Part shown: positions 5,440 through 5,440 of the stretch, one piece after another | Position numbering within the stretch: the stretch's first letter is position 1 | Layout: each line of letters begins with the position of its first letter | Assembly: GCA_902779075.1 (NCBI GenBank) | Contig: CACZAK010000286.1 | Span: forward strand, 1 to 5,440 | DNA from: an uncultured bacterium | GTDB lineage: Bacteria > Verrucomicrobiota > Kiritimatiellia > RFP12 > UBA1067 | Length of the DNA: 5,440 nt | Reading direction: 5' to 3' | Notes under the pieces: model-generated | Databases searched by the model: none | What the model saw: the letters and a program-made list of their open reading frames with translations, nothing else | What the model was told of the DNA's origin: nothing | Made by a program: the position numbers and the translations under genes

Positions 5440-5440
5440 T

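Overview
This window is dominated by one very large, secreted, repeat-rich protein gene on the + strand (420-4964, 1514 aa). It is flanked by non-coding DNA rich in palindromes and dispersed-repeat-like sequence. The DNA is GC-rich (about 70% in parts of the gene). The protein combines a Sec signal peptide, two lectin-like modules with the 'YIDTG ... LVP(A/V)LR ... GTGxx' framework, a 'WTGNGN...NDPANW' module and 'TYTGGTVVNAG' passenger-type beta-helix repeats. That combination is typical of the giant exported proteins of PVC-group bacteria, especially gut or rumen Kiritimatiellota and other Verrucomicrobiota. This lineage is an inference from protein style and composition; no marker gene is present.

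Layout. Positions 1-116 are very GC-rich with no gene I can support. At 117-146 there is a good sigma70-type promoter (TTGACA, 18-bp spacer, extended -10 TGcTATCAT). A leader of about 265 nt follows, containing a perfect 9-bp-stem hairpin (309-329). A Shine-Dalgarno (409-412) precedes the ATG at 420. Within the protein, the order is signal peptide (1-24), N-terminal beta domain (about 25-113), LamG-like module 1 (114-317), WTG/NDPANW module (about 342-418), LamG-like module 2 (431-606), then a long beta-helix-like region. That region contains an internal tandem duplication: unit A about 629-1027 and unit B about 1120-1508.

After the stop codon, 4965-5304 holds no convincing gene but is packed with repeats. 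It has an inverted 27-bp copy of the upstream palindrome, a GC hairpin, two copies of a 36-bp element, a related 20-bp motif in both orientations, and a 9-bp triplication. From 5305 to the right edge the minus strand stays open and may be the 3' end of a convergent gene. If so, the repeat cluster lies between two convergent genes, a usual place for REP/BIME-type elements.

The gene appears to be a single-gene transcription unit. The product is probably an exported surface or extracellular glycan-binding or adhesin-like protein. No catalytic motif or recognised C-terminal anchor is visible. I see no RNA gene, CRISPR array, insertion sequence or defence system.
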